The notes: a model not told the origin generated them from the sequence alone. 18,148 nt of DNA from Deinococcus piscis (GCF_014653275.1 NZ_BNAL01000040.1:1-18148); one strand, 5' to 3'. Counted from the stretch's first letter, positions 1-7,493 are shown. Numbers and translations: made by a program.

Positions 1-145
1 ATGCGTCCCGCCTCTTCTCGGAGGCTCAGAAACTATACAGACATTCGATCACCCTGTCAACCCTGGTCAGTCCTGCCAAGCAGTGCCACCGAAAAGCGCA
101 AGAAACTGGGCGTCTATGCCTACATCTATGCAAGTCCCACAGCAC

Positions 146-183
146 AAAATGCGGATGATTCGTCACAGTGATGAATCATCCGC
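146..183 (-). terminator. Hairpin / likely terminator of the 650-aa gene
   Basis: Perfect 11-bp arms at 151-161 and 173-183 are extended inward by a G/T pair and a TCAC/GTGA pair, so the whole 33-nt element is nearly palindromic. On the minus strand it lies 16 nt after the stop codon at 200-202 and is followed by ATTTTG, a short U-run. That fits an intrinsic terminator. The near-perfect dyad would also suit a protein-binding site, so termination is inferred. Confidence 0.55.
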
Positions 184-199
184 AGTCAAGACGGTCAGA

Positions 200-2152
200 C
201 TAATCTAGAAGTTGCTCGGCAGTCCAAGTCCTCACTGGAGAAGCCTCGGCAAAAGGCTTTTTGCTGTCCAGATTGGCAGCCAGGACTTGCCAATTCTGCG
301 CTTTTGCCCGCAGGTACTCGGGCACTTCATGGTGGAGCAAATATTCCCCTTGGCCCAGGGGAGACAGCAAACGGAATGGTGGCTGGGTGAGCACAGTAAG
401 CAGCTGGTTCAGATGAGCAGCATCCAGACTGCCAAGTTGTTCAGCCAGGCGCACCGAGGTGACCAGGCTATAAGCAGGCTGCTGTGCCAGCACCCGTAGC
501 AACGCCGAAAAATTGCCATCCTCGCGCTGGCTGTCGTGCCTTTTTAGTAGGGCTTTGGCCGAAGCTACAGTCAGAGCCCCGGCTTCCCAGGCAGGACGCA
601 GGGATAGAGGTGAGAGAGACACCCGCGATGCAGTCAAGTACTGCAAAGCTTCGTGAGTGACAACTGGAACGTCTAGCGTAGCCTGAGCTTCCGCAGCGAG
701 CCAAAGGCGGTAGGTTGGCCCAGCTGCACGGCGGCCACCCGCCATCTCGTCATCCTGCCATCCAGCATCTATGCTCTGAGTTTGGATGCTCTGGGCAACA
801 CCAGCACGCCACTCAGACGAGTGGACTGCACTGCTGCCAGAAGCCACCAGCACCGTGTAGCTGTGGGTTGCCAGTTCAGCCCGCAGTCGCGTCAAGCCAG
901 CCGCTGGATAATCAACACGGTAGCCACAGCGGCGGCCTATGGTTTCTAGCCACTGCTCACCATCAGCGCGGGGAGTTCCTCCAGACGGCAGCGCTGCTTC
1001 AAGGCCGCTGGAGGCGAGCGATTCATTCGGTGGCCCGCTATCACCCCCCTCACGTGAGGCGCGCCGCACTTCAGCAGGAGCCGACGCCAAATCCCGCAGG
1101 AGGCGCTGACTGGCCGCCGCTGCCGAACCGCCAGCAGCGCGGAGCGGTTCGCGCAAAGTCCGAGTCGGTCCTTCGAGTGACTCAGAAGCTCCAGCCTGCC
1201 GCGCTGCGCTCATGTCAGTCTCGTGCTGGGGAGCCTGAACTGTGCGGCCTGGGCGCACCGCCTCCCTCGTCCCTCGTTGGGGCCTGAGGTCTTCAGCGCT
1301 GCGAGCTTGAGAGGACTTTCGGGAAGCCGCCGAAAAATCACCCAAAGAACTGGGCTGAGCTTCAGCATCGAATGACACCGACAACTCTCCAAGCCTTCCA
1401 GGCGGGGTCGTCCCCAGCGATTCCTGGACCGGCTTACCCTGCTCTGGCGTGGACGGGGAGTGTCCCGAAACATCAATCCGGTGGACCCGGCGCGGGCCAC
1501 TGTGGTCGGCACCGGCTTCAGGCAGCACCGTGGAGGATGCCTCTTGTCCCAGTGGCGGCACACTATAACGTCCGGCCCGCACCGCACGCTCAGCTGTCTC
1601 GCGCTCCATAGAAGCCCAGGGCCGACTGACGGGCGCTTCAGGGCGCTGCACCCGGACCTCACGGACATGGGCACTCGCGCTGACCACCGCGCGGACACTG
1701 CTCGCCTGTGCCCCCTCATCCGCCTTGCTTCCGGTCACCACCGAATCCGTGCGCCCACGTTCGCGCTCCGGTTCTGGGCGGGCGTAAGGTTTGACCACAC
1801 CCTCCAGTTTGTAGCAACCCGGCAGCAGGGGCGTGATCAGCACCACGTCATTCACGCTCAGATGATGGTCACGGTAAAAAGGCCCTACGCCCAGCAAGCG
1901 TTCGCCCCCAATATCGGCGGTGTACTCGTGGCCGCTTTCATCGAACAGCCGAACGCTGCCCTCTGCCGGGAAATGAGGCTTGAGATAACGCTGTAGGCGC
2001 AAGCTGCCCTCTTGCAAGCAGGCGCGAGTAATGATGTAACGGAAGGTCTCCACGGTGGGCTCCTTGGGTCCTTGGAAATTGAAAATGCGGGTCCGGGTCA
2101 CCATACTTGGGCCCAAAAACCTCATGCTGGAATCAATAAGTGCGTGGTTCAA
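200..2152 (-). CDS. Hypothetical protein with long disordered linker
   Basis: I do not recognise this 650-aa protein. Three parts can be seen. An N-terminal compact domain (about residues 17-125) looks beta-rich. A long low-complexity middle (about 128-400) is rich in Ser, Ala, Glu, Arg and Gly and is probably disordered. A C-terminal folded region (about 400-650) begins with EQWLETIGRRCGYRVDYP and has helix-rich stretches near 540-640. There is no signal peptide or membrane segment. The listed start is TTG at 2152. ATG at 2125 (residue 10) or 2104 (residue 17, MVTRTRIF) is at least as likely, since none has a clear Shine-Dalgarno sequence. It is divergent from the nitric oxide synthase gene, with about 200 bp between them that could hold both promoters. 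Two globular ends on a flexible tether suggest a scaffold or nucleic-acid-binding protein, but that is a guess. Confidence 0.75.
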   Translation of the reverse strand: MNHALIDSSMRFLGPSMVTRTRIFNFQGPKEPTVETFRYIITRACLQEGSLRLQRYLKPHFPAEGSVRLFDESGHEYTADIGGERLLGVGPFYRDHHLSVNDVVLITPLLPGCYKLEGVVKPYARPEPERERGRTDSVVTGSKADEGAQASSVRAVVSASAHVREVRVQRPEAPVSRPWASMERETAERAVRAGRYSVPPLGQEASSTVLPEAGADHSGPRRVHRIDVSGHSPSTPEQGKPVQESLGTTPPGRLGELSVSFDAEAQPSSLGDFSAASRKSSQARSAEDLRPQRGTREAVRPGRTVQAPQHETDMSAARQAGASESLEGPTRTLREPLRAAGGSAAAASQRLLRDLASAPAEVRRASREGGDSGPPNESLASSGLEAALPSGGTPRADGEQWLETIGRRCGYRVDYPAAGLTRLRAELATHSYTVLVASGSSAVHSSEWRAGVAQSIQTQSIDAGWQDDEMAGGRRAAGPTYRLWLAAEAQATLDVPVVTHEALQYLTASRVSLSPLSLRPAWEAGALTVASAKALLKRHDSQREDGNFSALLRVLAQQPAYSLVTSVRLAEQLGSLDAAHLNQLLTVLTQPPFRLLSPLGQGEYLLHHEVPEYLRAKAQNWQVLAANLDSKKPFAEASPVRTWTAEQLLD

Positions 2153-2359
2153 TGACCAAACGGCTCACTGGTTCTGCTCGGAGAGTCTCCTCAAGAACAG
2201 GTCAAAACAGAAATAGCCACAAACTCTATTTCATTCTTCAATGTAAAACAGACGGACACGGAAATGAATGCTTATAGGTCAGTACTGGCCTGCGACTAAG
2301 GTTTTTTAGGGCCGCCAGGAGTGGCAGCGGCGGGAGACATTCTTCAGCCTCCAGCCTCC
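2153..2359. other. Divergent intergenic region
   Basis: This gap is visibly more AT-rich than its flanks and separates two divergent genes. It contains a purine-rich GAGGAGA on the minus strand (near 2189-2195) that is not correctly placed for any minus-strand start. It also has a single AATGAAT half-site at 2263-2269 that resembles half an ARG box. I see no convincing -35/-10 pair for the minus-strand gene. Confidence 0.4.
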
Positions 2360-2365
2360 TATGCT
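2360..2365 (+). promoter_or_regulatory. Candidate -10 box for leaderless nos transcript
   Basis: TATGCT is followed by 7 nt and then ATG at 2373. This TANNNT-N5-8-ATG layout is the known leaderless promoter pattern of Deinococcus. If it is used, the protein starts at MDFDL and not at the ATG at 2361, which lies inside the -10 box. No good -35 is seen. Confidence 0.4.
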
Positions 2366-3458
2366 CAGGAATATGGACTTTGATCTCTCTCCTTTTTCTC
2401 ACTCGGAGGTAGAGCTGCTGACGGATTTGAAGGCGCAGCACTTTCTGGAGCTGTACGCCCGCGAAACGGGAGAGGTGGCAGCAGAGACAAGCCTGGCAAC
2501 GCCATTTGTGCCGACCACCGCGCAACTTACCTTCGCCGCGCGGGTGGCCTGGCGCAATGCGGCCCGCTGCATAGGCCGGGGCTACTGGCCAGCGCTGCAT
2601 GTGCGTGACCTGCGGCACATCAGCGAACCTGAAGCGGTGTTTGCCGAGTTGCGGCGGCATCTGGCGCTGGCCTGGAATGGCGGCAAGGTCCAGAGTGTCA
2701 TCAGCGTGTTCGGGCCGGACGTGCGGATTTTGAACGACCAACTGATTCGCTACGCGGGCTATCCGGACGGACGCGGTGATCCCCAGAACCGCCGCCTGAC
2801 CGCGCAGTTGGTGGAGCTGGGCTGGCAAGCGCCAGAGCAACACACCGACTTTGATGTGCTGCCGTTGGCGATACAGACCCCGGCGGGCACCCGGCTCTTT
2901 GAGTGGGAGGCAGAGGATATACAGGAAGTGCCCCTCCTCCATCCCGAAGCGGGTGACCTGGGGCTGCGCTGGCATGCCCTGCCGGTGATCAGCAACATGG
3001 AACTGCGCTTTGCAGGCCTGACCTACCCCTGCGCACCCTTTAACGGGTGGTACCTGGCCACCGAAATCGGAGCGCGCAACCTGGCCGACCAAAACCGTTA
3101 TGACCGCTTGCCTGAGCTGGCGCGGCGGCTGGGTCTGGACACATCGCGCGAGCGAACGCTATGGCGTGACCGGGCGCTGGTTGAGCTGAACCGGGCGGTG
3201 CTGTATTCGTTCGATAGGGCGGGCGTACGCATAGATGACCACCACAGCCTCAGCCAGCAATTCGTGGCCTTCGAGGAGCGTGAGCGGGCCGCCGGGCGGC
3301 GGGTGAATGGGCAGTGGGACTGGCTAATTCCGCCGCTCTCCCCGGCCACCACGCCGGTCTGGGCCCGCATATACCGCGAGGACCGCGACCTCACACCCGG
3401 CTTTTTTCATCCTCGGCAGCGCCCGGCTTCTGGCTGTCCGGTGGCCCACGGGGCGTAG
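2361..3458 (+). CDS. nos: Bacterial nitric oxide synthase, oxygenase domain
   Basis: It oxidises L-arginine to citrulline and NO using heme and a pterin, with electrons from separate flavoproteins because bacterial NOS lacks the reductase half. The 365-aa length matches an oxygenase-only enzyme. Numbered from the 2361 ATG, WRNAARCIGR (64-73) carries the heme-thiolate Cys70, and PFNGWYLATEIGARNLAD (226-243) carries Glu235, which binds the substrate guanidinium. WDWLIPP (319-325) is the pterin-side region. In PVISNM (208-213), Ile210 aligns by eye with the Ile of bacterial enzymes where mammalian NOS has Val, a residue known to slow NO release. The start could be ATG 2361 or ATG 2373. The latter has a leaderless-type TATGCT upstream. 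An MmcQ-family gene follows 34 bp later. In D. radiodurans, NOS has been linked to a tryptophanyl-tRNA synthetase and to recovery from UV damage. Confidence 0.97.
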   Translation: MLRNMDFDLSPFSHSEVELLTDLKAQHFLELYARETGEVAAETSLATPFVPTTAQLTFAARVAWRNAARCIGRGYWPALHVRDLRHISEPEAVFAELRRHLALAWNGGKVQSVISVFGPDVRILNDQLIRYAGYPDGRGDPQNRRLTAQLVELGWQAPEQHTDFDVLPLAIQTPAGTRLFEWEAEDIQEVPLLHPEAGDLGLRWHALPVISNMELRFAGLTYPCAPFNGWYLATEIGARNLADQNRYDRLPELARRLGLDTSRERTLWRDRALVELNRAVLYSFDRAGVRIDDHHSLSQQFVAFEERERAAGRRVNGQWDWLIPPLSPATTPVWARIYREDRDLTPGFFHPRQRPASGCPVAHGA

Positions 3459-3492
3459 CTCCGAACAGCAGCCATACGCTCTAGCCTTGGGC

Positions 3493-3849
3493 ATGGACAC
3501 GGTTCACGAGCTCAGGACTTTTTGTGCGGCGCTGCCACATTCGCAGGAGACCTTTCCCTTTGGTCCACAGCATCTGGTCTGGAAAGTGAGCGGCAAAATG
3601 TACGCCCTGACCGACATCACCGCTGATGAGCTGAGGCTCAGCCTGAAAGTGAGGCCGGAAGACAGCGAGCAACTCAGGGCGCAGTACCGGGGCATCACGC
3701 CCGGTCACCACCTGAACAAAAAGCACTGGATCACGCTGGACTTGCAGAGCGACGTCCCACCAGAGCTGAGCGCACAGCTGCTGCGCGGCAGCCACGCACT
3801 GGTGGCTGCGGGCCTGACCCGCGCCGTGAGGGCAGAACTTGGCTTATGA
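3493..3849 (+). CDS. MmcQ/YjbR family protein
   Basis: This 118-aa protein has the MmcQ/YjbR fold signature: an N-terminal helix, then FPFG (about residue 23), VWKVSGKMYALTD, ELRLSLKVRPEDSEQLR, and the late motif GHHLNKKHWITLDL. Members are small, CyaY-like DNA-binding-type proteins whose cellular role is poorly defined. A TTG two codons upstream (3487) is in frame, but ATG 3493 is preferred. A TANNNT box (TAGCCT, 3482-3487) sits 5 nt before it, so it may have its own leaderless transcript as well as read-through from nos, 34 bp upstream. The family call is firm. Any functional link to NO synthesis is unproven. Confidence 0.88.
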   Translation: MDTVHELRTFCAALPHSQETFPFGPQHLVWKVSGKMYALTDITADELRLSLKVRPEDSEQLRAQYRGITPGHHLNKKHWITLDLQSDVPPELSAQLLRGSHALVAAGLTRAVRAELGL

Positions 3850-3984
3850 GCCCTGGGCCACAACGGCCCGTCTGCCAGATGTAGATTCATCCCAACGTCC
3901 ACCCATCAGACGGAACACAGGTGCATGGGGCCAGCGCCGTGCTGGGCGGCCTCTCCCCCAGCAAGCGGCCTGGCCGCGCCGCCC

Positions 3985-4371
3985 TCAACCACCTGTCAAT
4001 CCGGCAAACGCTTCGATAAGCATGCCAAAGAACTGCAGCGCGGGCAGCAGCAGCAGAAAGCCCAGGATCAGAACCCCACCCAGCGCCGTGCCCACGCCCT
4101 GACTGAAGTGCAGACACTGCTGCCCCGCCTCGACCAGACCCACCCGCTGAATGTCGCCCCAGTAGGCGACGGCCTCGCAGTCCGGCAGACGCACAAATTG
4201 GTTGGGCGGGGTGTCAGGACGCACCTGGGTCAGTTCCAACGCCGAGCCCCGCGAGAAAATATCCTGTGCGAACTGAATCTGGCCAGACGTACCGCCTGCC
4301 CTATAGGCAGGCGCACAGCCCGGCAGACTTGCGAGGAGCACCAGCCCCACCAAGAGATTCATTCTTTTCAT
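3985..4371 (-). CDS. Small lipoprotein with C-terminal membrane segment
   Basis: The 128-aa protein begins MKRMNLLVGLVLLASLPGC, a signal peptide with a lipobox-type LPGC, so Cys19 would be lipidated after signal peptidase II cleavage. A second hydrophobic stretch near residues 91-124 (GGVLILGFLLLLPALQFFGM) looks like a membrane helix, which is unusual for a simple lipoprotein. No enzymatic motif is visible and I do not recognise the family. It starts 12 bp after the argH stop on the same strand, so it is probably translated from the argGH transcript. That position makes a role near arginine metabolism possible but unproven. The start is the first ATG. A second ATG three codons later is possible. 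Confidence 0.8.
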   Translation of the reverse strand: MKRMNLLVGLVLLASLPGCAPAYRAGGTSGQIQFAQDIFSRGSALELTQVRPDTPPNQFVRLPDCEAVAYWGDIQRVGLVEAGQQCLHFSQGVGTALGGVLILGFLLLLPALQFFGMLIEAFAGLTGG

Positions 4372-4383
4372 GGTGAATGCCGT

Positions 4384-5799
4384 CTACCCTTTCCGCTCGG
4401 CCTGGGCCGCCGCAATCGCCTCGGCCACCCGCTCAGGGGCGGTGCCGCCGTAGCTCTGGCGGCTGCGGACACTTTGGCGGACGGTCAGGCCCTGCGCCAC
4501 CTCGCCGGTCAGCAGCGGATGGGCCGCGCTCAACTCATCGCCGCTCAGCTCCCATAGTTGGCGACCACTGCGCGAGGCCAGACCCACCAGCGAGCCCACC
4601 ACCTCGTGCGCCTCACGGAACGGCACCCCGCGCTGCGCCAGCCAGTCGGCCAGGTCGGTGGCGGTAGAGTAGCCCCGCGCCGCTGCCGCTTCGGTGATGT
4701 CGGCGTGCCAGACGGTGCGGGGCAACATGTCGCCGTACAGGCGCAGGACGGCGCGCAGGGTGTCATAGGTGTCGAACACGCCTTCTTTGTCTTCCTGAAG
4801 GTCTTTGTTGTAGGCCAGCGGCGTGCCCTTGACCACGGTCAGCAGGCCCATCAGGTGCCCGAAGACCCGGCCTGTCTTGCCGCGTGCCAGCTCGGCCACG
4901 TCCGGGTTTTTCTTCTGCGGCATGATCGAACTGCCAGTGGTGTGCGAATCGGGCAAGGTGAGAAAGCCGAACTCAAAGCTGGAATACAGAATCAGTTCTT
5001 CGGACATCCGTGACAGGTGCGCGATCAGGACGGCGCAGGCGCTCAGGAATTCCAGGGCAAAGTCGCGGCTGCCAACCCCGTCCAGGCTGTTGGCTGTAGG
5101 CCGCGCAAAGCCCAGGGCTCCAGCCACCGCGTGCCGGTCAATCGGCCAGGGTGTGCCAGCCAGCGCCGAGCTGCCCAGCGGGCACTCGTCCATGCGGGCG
5201 GCAGCGTCGCGCAGGCGGCCTTCGTCACGCCGGAGCATCTCCGCGTAGGCCATGAACCAGTGGGCCAGCAAGATAGGCTGCGCCACTTGCAGATGGGTGT
5301 AGCCCGGCAAAATCACTTCAGCTGTGAGGGCTTTCTCGGCTTCGGCCACCAGCACCCGGCGCAGCTGCCGGGTCAGATCGGCCAAGTCCAGGGCCGCTTC
5401 CAGCGTGAACAGCCGGAAATCCACCGCCACCTGATCGTTGCGCGAGCGGGCGGTGTGCAGCTTGCCCGCCACCGGCCCGATGCGGTCCCGCAGCGCCGCT
5501 TCGACGTTCATGTGGACATCTTCCCGGTCAATGCGCCACTCAAACTGCCCGGCGCGGATGTCCTCCCGAATCTCTACCAGGCCCTGGGAAATCTGCGTGA
5601 CTTCCTCGCTGCTCAGGATGCCCTGGGCACCCAGCATCGCCACGTGCGCCAGCGAGCCGCGAATATCTTGCTCGGCCAGGCGCTGATCGAAGCCCACCGA
5701 AGCGTTGAACTGCTCGACCAGCGCGTCGGTGCCTTCAGCAAAGCGCCCAGCCCACAGTTTGGACTCCTTCTTCGGCCCAGCTTGCTTGGGATGTGTCAT
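4384..5799 (-). CDS. argH: Argininosuccinate lyase
   Basis: It splits argininosuccinate into arginine and fumarate, the last step of arginine synthesis. The 471-aa length is normal for the family. Fumarase/aspartase-superfamily signatures are present: SRNDQ (119-123), PGYTHLQ (165-171) with the conserved His169, and GSSIMPQKKNPD (289-300) on the catalytic serine loop. The start is ATG 5799, seven bases after the argG stop. The GAGG overlapping that stop codon (TGAGG) is spaced 5 nt from the ATG as a ribosome-binding site, which indicates translational coupling. The reading frame stays open far upstream, but that stretch runs antiparallel-free through argG in another frame and is not part of argH. 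A lipoprotein gene follows 12 bp later. Confidence 0.97.
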   Translation of the reverse strand: MTHPKQAGPKKESKLWAGRFAEGTDALVEQFNASVGFDQRLAEQDIRGSLAHVAMLGAQGILSSEEVTQISQGLVEIREDIRAGQFEWRIDREDVHMNVEAALRDRIGPVAGKLHTARSRNDQVAVDFRLFTLEAALDLADLTRQLRRVLVAEAEKALTAEVILPGYTHLQVAQPILLAHWFMAYAEMLRRDEGRLRDAAARMDECPLGSSALAGTPWPIDRHAVAGALGFARPTANSLDGVGSRDFALEFLSACAVLIAHLSRMSEELILYSSFEFGFLTLPDSHTTGSSIMPQKKNPDVAELARGKTGRVFGHLMGLLTVVKGTPLAYNKDLQEDKEGVFDTYDTLRAVLRLYGDMLPRTVWHADITEAAAARGYSTATDLADWLAQRGVPFREAHEVVGSLVGLASRSGRQLWELSGDELSAAHPLLTGEVAQGLTVRQSVRSRQSYGGTAPERVAEAIAAAQAERKG

Positions 5800-5806
5800 G
5801 GCCGCC

Positions 5807-7069
5807 TCAGTCGCCGCGCACTTCTTCGGGTTCGGCGGGCACGTAGCTTTCCGGCTTGGGGGTCTTCTTGGTACTGTCGGCCCAGCTTTCGACCCGCAGG
5901 CGCAGGGCATTGAGACGGATAAAGGCTCCAGCGTCGGCCTGGCGGTAGTCACCACCGGCCTCGAACGACACCAGCTCCTGGTCGTAGAGGCTGCGCGGGG
6001 CTTTGCGGCCCACCACCACACAGTTGCCCTTGTACAGCTTGAGACGGGCGGTGCCGGTCACGCGCCGCGCCACGTGGTCCATGTACACCTGCAACGCTTC
6101 GCGCTCCGGGGCGAACCAGAAGCCGTTGTAAACCAGCTCGGCGTACTTGGGTCCCAGGGCGTCGCGCTGGTGCAGCACCTCGCGGTCCAGGGTCAGGCTC
6201 TCCACGGCGCGGCGTCCGTGGTACAGGACTGTGCCACCGGGCGTCTCGTAGATACCACGTGACTTCATGCCCACGAAGCGGTTTTCGACCAGGTCAATTC
6301 GGCCAATGCCGTGCTTGCCACCCAGCTCATTGGCCCGCTCTAGCAGTGCAGCGGGGCTGAGGGCTTCACCATTGATTGCCACTGGGTCCCCTTCGCGGTA
6401 CTCAATTTCTATGTATTCGGGCTCATTCGGAGCGTCCTCAATGTTGGCGGTCATCTTGCACAGGTCGGCGGGCGGCTCGGCCCAGGGGTCTTCCAGCAGG
6501 CCGCCCTCGTACGACACATGCAGCATGTTGGCATCAATGCTCCAGGGCGATTTCTTGGTGGTAGGCACCGGAATGCCGTGCTCCTGCGCGAAGGCTTCCA
6601 GGTCGGCGCGGCCCTGGAAGTCCCACTCACGCCAGGGAGCCACCGTCTGCAATTCCGGGTTCAGCGACAGCACCGAGAGCTCAAAGCGAACCTGGTCGTT
6701 GCCCTTGCCAGTCGCGCCGTGGCTAACGGCCACCGCGCCTTCTTTCTCTGCCAGCTCCACCATTTTCTTGGCAATCAGCGGGCGGGCAATTGAAGTGCCC
6801 AGCAGGTAGTAGCCCTCATACAGAGCACTAGACCGCATCATCGGGAACACATAGTCGCGCACGAATTCTTCGCGCAGGTCCAGGGCGTAGGCACTCACCG
6901 CGCCAGTCTTGAGGGCCTTTTCGCGGGCGTCCTCTACTTCGGCCCCTTGCCCCAAGTCGGCGGTAAAGGCCACCACGTCATAGCCGCGCTCTTGCTGCAA
7001 CCACTTGATGATGATGGATGTATCGAGGCCGCCGCTGTAGGCGAGGACAATCTTTTCGCGCTGGGTCAT
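5807..7069 (-). CDS. argG: Argininosuccinate synthase
   Basis: It joins citrulline and aspartate with ATP to give argininosuccinate, AMP and PPi. The 420-aa protein opens with [12 protein letters not shown], the PP-loop ATP-binding signature (SGGLDTS at 12-18). It also has [13 protein letters not shown] for citrulline/aspartate contacts and a full-length C-terminal domain. The start is ATG 7069, with a strong Shine-Dalgarno AGGAGA five bases upstream. It heads a tight minus-strand operon with argH (7-bp gap) and a lipoprotein gene. Its leader contains an intrinsic terminator, an Arg-codon leader peptide and ARG-box-like sites, so it appears to be controlled by arginine at two levels. Besides biosynthesis it could recycle the citrulline made by the nearby nitric oxide synthase. 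Confidence 0.98.
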   Translation of the reverse strand: MTQREKIVLAYSGGLDTSIIIKWLQQERGYDVVAFTADLGQGAEVEDAREKALKTGAVSAYALDLREEFVRDYVFPMMRSSALYEGYYLLGTSIARPLIAKKMVELAEKEGAVAVSHGATGKGNDQVRFELSVLSLNPELQTVAPWREWDFQGRADLEAFAQEHGIPVPTTKKSPWSIDANMLHVSYEGGLLEDPWAEPPADLCKMTANIEDAPNEPEYIEIEYREGDPVAINGEALSPAALLERANELGGKHGIGRIDLVENRFVGMKSRGIYETPGGTVLYHGRRAVESLTLDREVLHQRDALGPKYAELVYNGFWFAPEREALQVYMDHVARRVTGTARLKLYKGNCVVVGRKAPRSLYDQELVSFEAGGDYRQADAGAFIRLNALRLRVESWADSTKKTPKPESYVPAEPEEVRGD

Positions 7070-7109
7070 GCATATCTCCTTGGGAACTGAGGCGCAGGGG
7101 CCGGGGCAT

Positions 7110-7134
7110 AAAAAAAGCGACGTGAGTACGTCGC
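7110..7134 (-). terminator. Intrinsic terminator (attenuator) in argG leader
   Basis: On the minus strand, GCGACGT (7134-7128), loop ACTC and ACGTCGC (7123-7117) form a perfect 7-bp stem followed at once by seven T (7116-7110). This is a canonical intrinsic terminator. It lies about 40 bp upstream of the argG start and inside the expected argG leader RNA. No plausible gene ends just before it, so it is best explained as a regulated attenuator. Confidence 0.88.
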
Positions 7135-7157
7135 CCGCGTTCTGGAGAGAACCGGGC
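7133..7157 (-). promoter_or_regulatory. Candidate antiterminator hairpin of argG leader
   Basis: On the minus strand GCCCG (7157-7153) pairs with CGGGC (7137-7133), and GTTCT (7152-7148) with AGAAC (7143-7139). This gives a 10-bp stem with one bulged G and a CTCC loop. It shares G7134 and C7133 with the 5' arm of the terminator, so the two full stems exclude each other. The leader-peptide stop codon UAG (7159-7157) lies at its 5' base, so a ribosome on the stop would block it. A ribosome stalled on the Arg codons, about 10 nt upstream, could leave it free. This is inference from pairing only. If it forms, a 5-bp remnant of the terminator stem could still pair. Confidence 0.5.
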
Positions 7158-7189
7158 TAACTTGAACGTCGCAGCAAAAGGAAGATCAT
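7157..7189 (-). CDS. argL: Arg-rich leader peptide of argG attenuator
   Basis: This short ORF encodes MIFLLLRRSS and stops at UAG. Its two consecutive Arg codons, CGA CGT (7171-7166), sit about 32 bases before the terminator stem, the usual position for control codons in amino-acid operon leader peptides. The Arg codons are also part of a second copy of GCGACGT (7172-7166), identical to the 5' arm of the terminator, so this segment could pair with the terminator's 3' arm when not covered by a ribosome. I see no clear Shine-Dalgarno sequence before the ATG, which is the main weakness of the call. The gene symbol is only a convenience name for an arginine leader. Confidence 0.5.
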   Translation of the reverse strand: MIFLLLRRSS

Positions 7190-7190
7190 G

Positions 7191-7229
7191 GTCGGATGAG
7201 TATTCAGAGAATCTGAATAGCTATGCAAG
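7191..7229 (-). promoter_or_regulatory. Tandem ARG-box-like ArgR operator
   Basis: Two 18-bp sites lie exactly 3 bp apart, the spacing of paired ArgR boxes in E. coli operators. Box 1 (7229-7212) reads CTTGCATAGCTATTCAGA. Box 2 (7208-7191) reads TCTGAATACTCATCCGAC. Against the consensus WNTGAATWWWWATTCANW, box 1 has one mismatch in its two 5-base cores (TGCAT/ATTCA). Box 2 has a perfect left core (TGAAT) and a degenerate right one. The facing good halves create a perfect 8-bp inverted repeat (7201-7219). The pair covers the end of the -10 box and the expected start site, as expected for a repressor. ArgR itself is not in the window. Confidence 0.55.
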
Positions 7230-7256
7230 CCTAACACCAGCTCAAGGTCGGGTCAA
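7228..7256 (-). promoter_or_regulatory. argG promoter
   Basis: On the minus strand, TTGACC (7256-7251), a 17-bp spacer and TAGGCT (7233-7228) form a good -35/-10 pair. Transcription would start near 7221, within the first ARG-box-like site. The leader to argG would be about 150 nt, enough for the leader peptide and both hairpins. Confidence 0.6.
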
Positions 7257-7261
7257 GCATC

Positions 7262-7493
7262 CTCCATGCGGACCGTTCATAGGCAGGAGCCAAAGCCAAA
7301 TTTGCAGGCAGGCACGTCCCCAGGGGCACAACGCCTACGCGGAACCACAGGCCCGCCGGAATTCACTGCCCTGCCAGAGCCATCTGACCAAAGCCGCTGT
7401 CTGAACAAAGCTTAAGTGGGCCACGCGTCCCACACGCACTACGCTGAAGGGCAAGCAGCTGGGCTGCACCCCGCGCTGCGGAAAGGACACACC
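7262..7493. other. Intergenic region between divergent argG leader and small gene
   Basis: I find no convincing gene here. It must hold the promoter for the small plus-strand gene at 7494. Only weak candidates are visible, for example TACGCT at 7440-7445 without a good -35. Confidence 0.4.

Noticed and set aside
1..171. All three plus-strand frames are open for about 150 bp at the left edge, including one starting with ATG at position 1
   Set aside because: No frame has recognisable protein similarity or a ribosome-binding site, and the edge cuts off context. It could be the 3' end of a gene but cannot be supported.
2263..2280. ARG box upstream of nos
   Set aside because: Only the left half (AATGAAT) matches. 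The right half is lost and there is no partner box 3 bp away.
5807..6021. Upstream extension of the argH frame to 6021
   Set aside because: It overlaps the argG coding region in a different frame. ATG 5799 has a ribosome-binding site and matches the family N-terminus.
7110..7256. T-box riboswitch before argG
   Set aside because: The leader has a terminator but lacks the conserved T-box sequence (UGGNACCGCG-like) and a stem I. AACGCGGG is only a chance resemblance.
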